From Sphaerisporangium fuscum (GTDB taxonomy: Bacteria; Actinomycetota; Actinomycetes; Streptosporangiales; Streptosporangiaceae): a stretch of DNA of 64,000 bases. A program made the position numbers and the translations under genes. The notes under the pieces are model-generated. The model saw only the letters and a list, made by a program, of their open reading frames with translations. It was not told where the DNA came from and did not search any database. The stretch covers positions 62,001-126,000 of the forward strand of contig NZ_JAHDTF010000020.1 of the NCBI RefSeq assembly GCF_018531465.1, read 5' to 3'. Of the stretch, positions 60,304 through 64,000 are shown in pieces; position 1 is the stretch's first letter; every line of letters begins with the position of its first letter.

Positions 60304-60354
60304 CCCTCCCGATCTCCGGCCGCAGCCGTGATCAGGCCTGTTCCCGATCGCCGA

Positions 60355-60579
60355 TCAGGTGTCCCCGTCGACGGAGGAGATGCACTCCTGCTGTTCGAGC
60401 AGCCGGTCGCGTAACCCCTCCGGATCGTCGGCGTCGATCGTCATCGCGCATCCCGCGTCACGTTCCCGCTCGGTGAGCGGGTGGTGCCGCGTGGCCCACC
60501 ACCGTCCCGCGTCGCTCCTCCAGATGGTCCAGTCGGGGAACTCCCGGGCGATTTCGGCGAGGTGCCGGTCGAACGACAT
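60355..60579 (-). CDS. Small Trp-rich protein of unknown function (74 aa)
   Basis: From ATG 60579, nine bases after GAAAGG: MSFDRHLAEIAREFPDWTIW then RWWATRHHPL and GCAMTIDADDPEGLRDRLLE. The amphipathic helix plus WRS..GRWWATR core is common in short hypothetical proteins beside regulators in Streptosporangiales and Streptomyces, but without known function. It is 113 bases downstream of the gntR gene in the same direction. Confidence 0.65.
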   Translation of the reverse strand: MSFDRHLAEIAREFPDWTIWRSDAGRWWATRHHPLTERERDAGCAMTIDADDPEGLRDRLLEQQECISSVDGDT

Positions 60580-60692
60580 CCCGTCCACCCTTTCCGCGGC
60601 AAGCGGCCTGGTTTGTACGATTCCCCCTCACGTTGCGGGACATCTCTAGAGAAATCAAGGTTCGGGGTGGACAGGTCAACCTAACGCTTGAC

Positions 60693-61442
60693 TCAGGCAT
60701 CGAAGTCGTACTGAAGTACATACGACGCGGCGTCCATGATCATCATGTTCAGCTCGACGGCCCTGCCGGCGCGGGAGAAGGCCGACCGGCACACCAGGAT
60801 GACGGGCGTCCCGGCGGGAAGCCCCAGCTTGCGGGCCTCCTCGGGTGTGGGCATCCTGGCCCGCACCTCCTCGGTGAAGTGCGCGGGCGCGTGCCCGAGG
60901 TCGCGCAGGCGGGCGTAGACGCCGCCGGGTCCGGTGTCCTGCGTGGTGATCGCCGTGCCGGCCACCAGTTCGGCCGGAAAGTATGAGGCCGCGAGCTGTA
61001 CCGGCCGCCCGTCCACCGAGTAACGCCGCCGCCGTACCCAGACCTCCTCGCAGCCGAGCACCCGCGCGGCGTCCTGGGCGGCCGCCTCGCGGGTGATCGT
61101 CATGTCGTCCACGACGTACGGGCGGCCGGTGGTGTCGGAGTCCCAGATGGCCCTGCCGGCGCCCCACTGCTCGCGTGACAGGCGCCGGGAGCCGTGGCGG
61201 CGGATCGGGCGGAACTGCCGTACGTAGACCCCTGAGCCTCGTCTGGCCACCGCCACGCCTTCGTTGATGAGGACGGCGAGTGCCTGCCTCGCGGTCGCCC
61301 GGGCGACGCCGTATTCCGCCATGAGGGCGTTCTCGCCCGGTAAGCGATCCCCATCGCGGAACTCGCCCGCCGCGATCGCCTCGCGCAGGCGATCGGCGAT
61401 GCGGCGATAGATCGGGGGTTCGTGAGGTACCGGGGATTCCAT
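60693..61442 (-). CDS. GntR family regulator, HutC/UTRA subfamily
   Basis: 249 residues from ATG 61442 (GTG 61445 adjacent). The winged helix reads RRIADRLREAIAAGEFRDGDRLPGENALM and the recognition helix ATARQALAVLINEGVAVARRGSGVYV; the C-terminal UTRA ligand domain follows. Effectors of this subfamily are small molecules such as sugars and amino acid derivatives. No obvious target gene is adjacent. Confidence 0.88.
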   Translation of the reverse strand: MESPVPHEPPIYRRIADRLREAIAAGEFRDGDRLPGENALMAEYGVARATARQALAVLINEGVAVARRGSGVYVRQFRPIRRHGSRRLSREQWGAGRAIWDSDTTGRPYVVDDMTITREAAAQDAARVLGCEEVWVRRRRYSVDGRPVQLAASYFPAELVAGTAITTQDTGPGGVYARLRDLGHAPAHFTEEVRARMPTPEEARKLGLPAGTPVILVCRSAFSRAGRAVELNMMIMDAASYVLQYDFDA

Positions 61443-61594
61443 CACGCTCTATCACCCTCAGTCACAGACGCGGTCCGCGTCTCCAGAGAACTTGCCCCGC
61501 CTTGTCCACGATCGCACAGATACGCACGTTGGTCCCGTGCTTCTTTTGAGCGAATCGTGCCCGTGTGACGATCGACGGGGGTTTTGTGCGGCGT

Positions 61595-62134
61595 TTACCG
61601 TGGAGCGGTCCCGGCGTCCGCGCGCGCGGCGTGCCACGGCCACGTGGCCAGCGCGGCCAGTACGGCACCCAGCGTGTTCAGGATCACGTCGTCCACCGAC
61701 GACACTCGCCCCAGGCGCAGCCCGTACTGCAGCACCTCGACGGTGGCCGACAGCGCCGCCGCGAGAAGGCCGACCCGCCACACGGCCGCGAAGCGCGCGG
61801 AGCGGACCGGCAGCAGCGCCCCGAGCGCCGCGAAGACCAGCAAGTTGCCCCCGACCTGCGCGAACGCCGCGCCGAACGGTCCGTGTGCCAGCTCGGCGAG
61901 ATCACGCAGCGGCACCAAACTCACACCCGAGGCCCGCCCCGGAGTGAGGATCATCCACAGCCAGGGGACCGTCCCGGAGACGATGAAGACGTCGGCGTAC
62001 GCCGTACGGACCGGATGGGGACGGCCCTGTCGCGCCCGCCGTCGCGCCAGCAGCCACGCCACGCCGAACGCCGCCGGCAGCCACAGAACTGTGGCCAGGA
62101 CGACATACCGCCACAGGTGCAGTTCGAGGCGCAC
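61595..62134 (-). CDS. VanZ family membrane protein
   Basis: 179 residues from GTG 62134. Four hydrophobic helices; the VanZ-type core is NLLVFAALGALLPV ... VEVLQYGLRLGRVSSVDDVILNTLGAVLA with the conserved Asp-Asp. VanZ gives low-level teicoplanin resistance and related proteins are common in Actinobacteria without a vancomycin cluster. It starts 10 bases after the IclR gene at 62145 and is probably cotranscribed with it. Confidence 0.85.
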   Translation of the reverse strand: MRLELHLWRYVVLATVLWLPAAFGVAWLLARRRARQGRPHPVRTAYADVFIVSGTVPWLWMILTPGRASGVSLVPLRDLAELAHGPFGAAFAQVGGNLLVFAALGALLPVRSARFAAVWRVGLLAAALSATVEVLQYGLRLGRVSSVDDVILNTLGAVLAALATWPWHAARADAGTAPR

Positions 62135-62144
62135 GGCGGAACGT

Positions 62145-62915
62145 TCAGCCGGCGAAACCGAGGCGGCGGCTGATGTCGGCCGCGCCCGCGATCAGGATGG
62201 GCGCCACCTCACGCATGCGCTCCTCATCGAACCGGTAGGCGGGCCCGCAGGCGCTCACCGCCGCCACCACGTCCCCCTCGTAGCTCCGGACGGGGGCCGC
62301 CATCGCGTTCAGCCCGATCTCGTACTCCTCGAGCGTCACGGCGTACCCCCGCGCCCTGGCGTCCTCCAGATGCGGGCGCAGCTCGGCGAGCGAGGTGATG
62401 GTCGCCGGGGTGAACCGCGGCAGGCCCGCCGCCGACAGCAGCCGTTCACGGTGCGGATCGTCCAGGTGGGCGAGCAGGACCTTGCCGCTGGAGGTCGCGT
62501 GAAGCGGGGTCAGCTGCCCCACCCAGTTGTGGACCGTGACCGCCGACGGTCCGCGCACCTGGTCGAGGTTGACGGCGTAGTGGGAGCGCACGACCGCGAT
62601 GTTGACCGTCTCCCCGATCTCCTCGGCCAGGCGGCGGCAGACCGGCCGCCCCTGCTGGGTGAGATCGAGACGGGAGGCCACCCCGCCGGCCAGGCGGATC
62701 ACGCCGAAGCCGAGCCGGTACTTCCCGCGGTCCTCGCTCTGCTCGACCAGACTCCGCGCCTCCAGCGCGCCGAGGAGCCGGAACGCCGTCGACTTGTGCA
62801 CGCCGATCTCCAGCGCGATCTCGGTGACACCCGCCTCGCCGCGCGCCGAAAGGATCTCCAGCACGCTGATCGCCCGGTCTACCGACTGCACGCCGGCCGA
62901 GGAGTCGTTGGTCAT
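62145..62915 (-). CDS. IclR family regulator
   Basis: 256 residues from ATG 62915 (MTNDSSAGVQSVDRAISVLE). Winged helix residues GEAGVTEIALEIGVHKSTAFRLLGAL are followed by the IclR effector domain (VHNWVGQLTPLHATSSGKVLLAHL ... GLNAMAAPVRS). It is a paralogue of the divergent regulator at 63044: the two share the GVQSVDRA start, the HNW-G-LHATS-GKVLLAH block and the same effector-domain ends, so they are duplicates with perhaps different ligands. Confidence 0.9.
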   Translation of the reverse strand: MTNDSSAGVQSVDRAISVLEILSARGEAGVTEIALEIGVHKSTAFRLLGALEARSLVEQSEDRGKYRLGFGVIRLAGGVASRLDLTQQGRPVCRRLAEEIGETVNIAVVRSHYAVNLDQVRGPSAVTVHNWVGQLTPLHATSSGKVLLAHLDDPHRERLLSAAGLPRFTPATITSLAELRPHLEDARARGYAVTLEEYEIGLNAMAAPVRSYEGDVVAAVSACGPAYRFDEERMREVAPILIAGAADISRRLGFAG

Positions 62916-62962
62916 AGCTGGGGACTGTAGGGGAGCCGCGACCACGCCGTCCATGTGGCGAA

Positions 62963-63004
62963 GGGTCGGCCTACGACCCGCTTTCTCGGGACTCGTCTCC
63001 CGAG
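62963..63004. promoter_or_regulatory. Two dyads between the divergent iclR genes
   Basis: GGGTCG-GCCTA-CGACCC (62963-62979) and CTCGGGA-CTCGTC-TCCCGAG (62985-63004) lie in the 128-base divergent region. They are the natural binding sites for one or both regulators. Confidence 0.5.
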
Positions 63005-63043
63005 TGCGATGGCTCATGTGCGTATTTTGAATAGGGTTGTGCC

Positions 63044-63826
63044 ATGAGCAACGAGGGCGAGCGTGACAGCACGGGGGTCCAGTCCGTCGACCGGGCCCTG
63101 TCGGTACTCAAACTGCTGGCCAGGCACGGCGAGCTGGGCGTGAGCGAGATCGCGGCGGAGCTGGGGGTGCACCGTTCCACCGCGTTCCGTCTCGTCGCCA
63201 CCCTGGAGAACCACGATCTGGTCCACCAGAACGACGAGCGCGGCCGCTACCGCCTGGGCGTGGGAGTTCTCCGGCTCGCGGGCGCCACCACCGCCCGGCT
63301 CGACGTCGTCCAGGAAGGACGCCGGATCGGCACCCGCCTCGCGGCGGAGATCGGCGAGACCGTCAACATCGCCATCCTCGACCGCCGGCAGGCCCTCTAC
63401 GTCGACCAGATGGCCGGCACCTCGGCCCTCCAGGCGCACAACTGGACAGGCAGGCGCATCGCCCTGCACGCAACCTCGAACGGCAAGGTGCTGCTGGCCC
63501 ACGCGCCCGACGAACGCTTCGAGGAGGTCGTCGCCGAGCCGCTCCCGCGATTCACCGACCACACCATCACCGACCCCGCGCTCCTGCGCGAGGAGCTCGA
63601 CGGCGTGCTCCGCCAGGGGTACGCCACGGCCGTCGACGAGCTGGAGGTGGGCCTGACCGCGGTGGCGGCACCGATCCGCGGCGCCGACGGCACGGTGGCC
63701 GCCTCACTCAGCGTGTCCGGCCCGACGTTCCGCCTTCCCGCCGACCGCCTCGCCACCGTGGCCGCCCAGGCCGTGACCGCCGCCACCGAGATCTCCTCTC
63801 GCCTCGGCTGGTACGGATCGCTCTAG
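63044..63826 (+). CDS. IclR family regulator, paralogue of the upstream one
   Basis: 260 residues. DNA-binding part GELGVSEIAAELGVHRSTAFRLVATL, effector domain ALQAHNWTGRRIALHATSNGKVLLAHAP and GLTAVAAPIRGADG. Divergent from the IclR gene at 62145-62915. Such IclR pairs often control catabolic operons; no enzyme genes are adjacent in the window. Confidence 0.9.
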   Translation: MSNEGERDSTGVQSVDRALSVLKLLARHGELGVSEIAAELGVHRSTAFRLVATLENHDLVHQNDERGRYRLGVGVLRLAGATTARLDVVQEGRRIGTRLAAEIGETVNIAILDRRQALYVDQMAGTSALQAHNWTGRRIALHATSNGKVLLAHAPDERFEEVVAEPLPRFTDHTITDPALLREELDGVLRQGYATAVDELEVGLTAVAAPIRGADGTVAASLSVSGPTFRLPADRLATVAAQAVTAATEISSRLGWYGSL

Positions 63827-63837
63827 CTGAGGCCGGA

Positions 63838-64000
63838 TCAGGGCTGGGGGGCGTCGAGCTGGGCGACCAGGCGCTTGGGGGCCACGAGCCGGTAGCTCTC
63901 CTCCACCCAATCGCACAGCAGCTCGACGTCCGGCGCCTCGTCGGTGAAGGACACGGTCACCCAGCCGGCCCTGCCGAGGCCGTACCCGGTGGGGGCCGCG
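63838..64000 (-). CDS. MmcQ/YjbR-type DNA-binding-like protein, C-terminal part (partial)
   Basis: The minus-strand frame is open from the window end to TGA at 63838-63840. The last residues read GYGLGRAGWVTVSFTDEAPD, CDWVEESYRLVAPKRLVAQL and a short tail, which is the C-terminal pattern of the MmcQ/YjbR family (double-wing fold, unknown function). The start is outside the window. Confidence 0.7.
   Translation of the reverse strand, partial: AAPTGYGLGRAGWVTVSFTDEAPDVELLCDWVEESYRLVAPKRLVAQLDAPQP

Overview
The window is about 70% GC with GTG/TTG starts, many four-base stop/start overlaps, and marker genes of the mycothiol-producing, Lsr2-containing Actinobacteria (Lsr2, Mca, DisA with a ydaO-type c-di-AMP riboswitch, a ClgR-type box before clpC). 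Gene content and protein flavour suggest a filamentous actinomycete, most likely order Streptosporangiales (Streptosporangium/Nonomuraea-like); the family placement is inference. It is chromosomal core sequence with accessory inserts. No rRNA, tRNA, CRISPR array, transposase or phage gene was seen.

Layout. 1-3.3 kb: tail of a saccharopine-dehydrogenase-like gene, an ECF-like sigma factor fused to its own zinc-binding anti-sigma-like domain, a membrane segment and a Pro-rich tail, and an unknown gene. 3.4-9.9 kb: a wall-type NlpC/P60 peptidase, inorganic pyrophosphatase, D-Ala-D-Ala carboxypeptidase, a DUF2342 metalloprotease-like protein, tilS and hpt. 10.2-15.8 kb: ftsH and a folate operon (folE, folP, an NTF2-like gene, folB, folK, a DUF3180 membrane protein). 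15.9-18.5 kb: an orphan NuoD paralogue and a class V aminotransferase. 18.8-23.1 kb: an accessory block of P450, TetR, Mca amidase and MFS exporter. 23.1-29.6 kb: a MidA-family methyltransferase, then cofactor genes: DUF2520 protein, panC, a fused nadB-nadC and coaX. 29.6-31.7 kb: an oxidoreductase/HxlR pair and a tiny LuxR-type HTH protein.

31.7-41.4 kb: an NlpC/P60 hydrolase behind a c-di-AMP riboswitch, an ArgA-type acetyltransferase, two RDD membrane proteins (one with a long Tyr/Gln/Gly prion-like region), a mini membrane protein, lsr2, clpC and an EboE-like TIM barrel. 41.4-48.8 kb: mutY, a convergent histidine kinase/response regulator pair, an anchored lipid-free surface protein, and a leftward merR-trx-radA-disA series. 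48.9-56 kb: methyltransferase, sugar isomerase-like protein, TetR, an EtfD-like Fe-S membrane oxidoreductase, an unknown protein with a GT4 glycosyltransferase, and CsoR. 56-64 kb: an unknown 453-aa protein, gamma carbonic anhydrase, a DivIVA-like coiled coil, small proteins, GntR, VanZ, two divergent IclR regulators and the end of an MmcQ/YjbR gene.

Functional links that stand out: DisA (c-di-AMP synthase) and a c-di-AMP riboswitch lie in the same window; Mca plus an exporter under TetR control forms a plausible mycothiol/mercapturate detoxification unit; an orphan NuoD with an altered quinone pocket sits near a homologue of the methyltransferase that modifies NuoD-type subunits in mitochondria; and nadB and nadC are one reading frame although their reactions are not consecutive.
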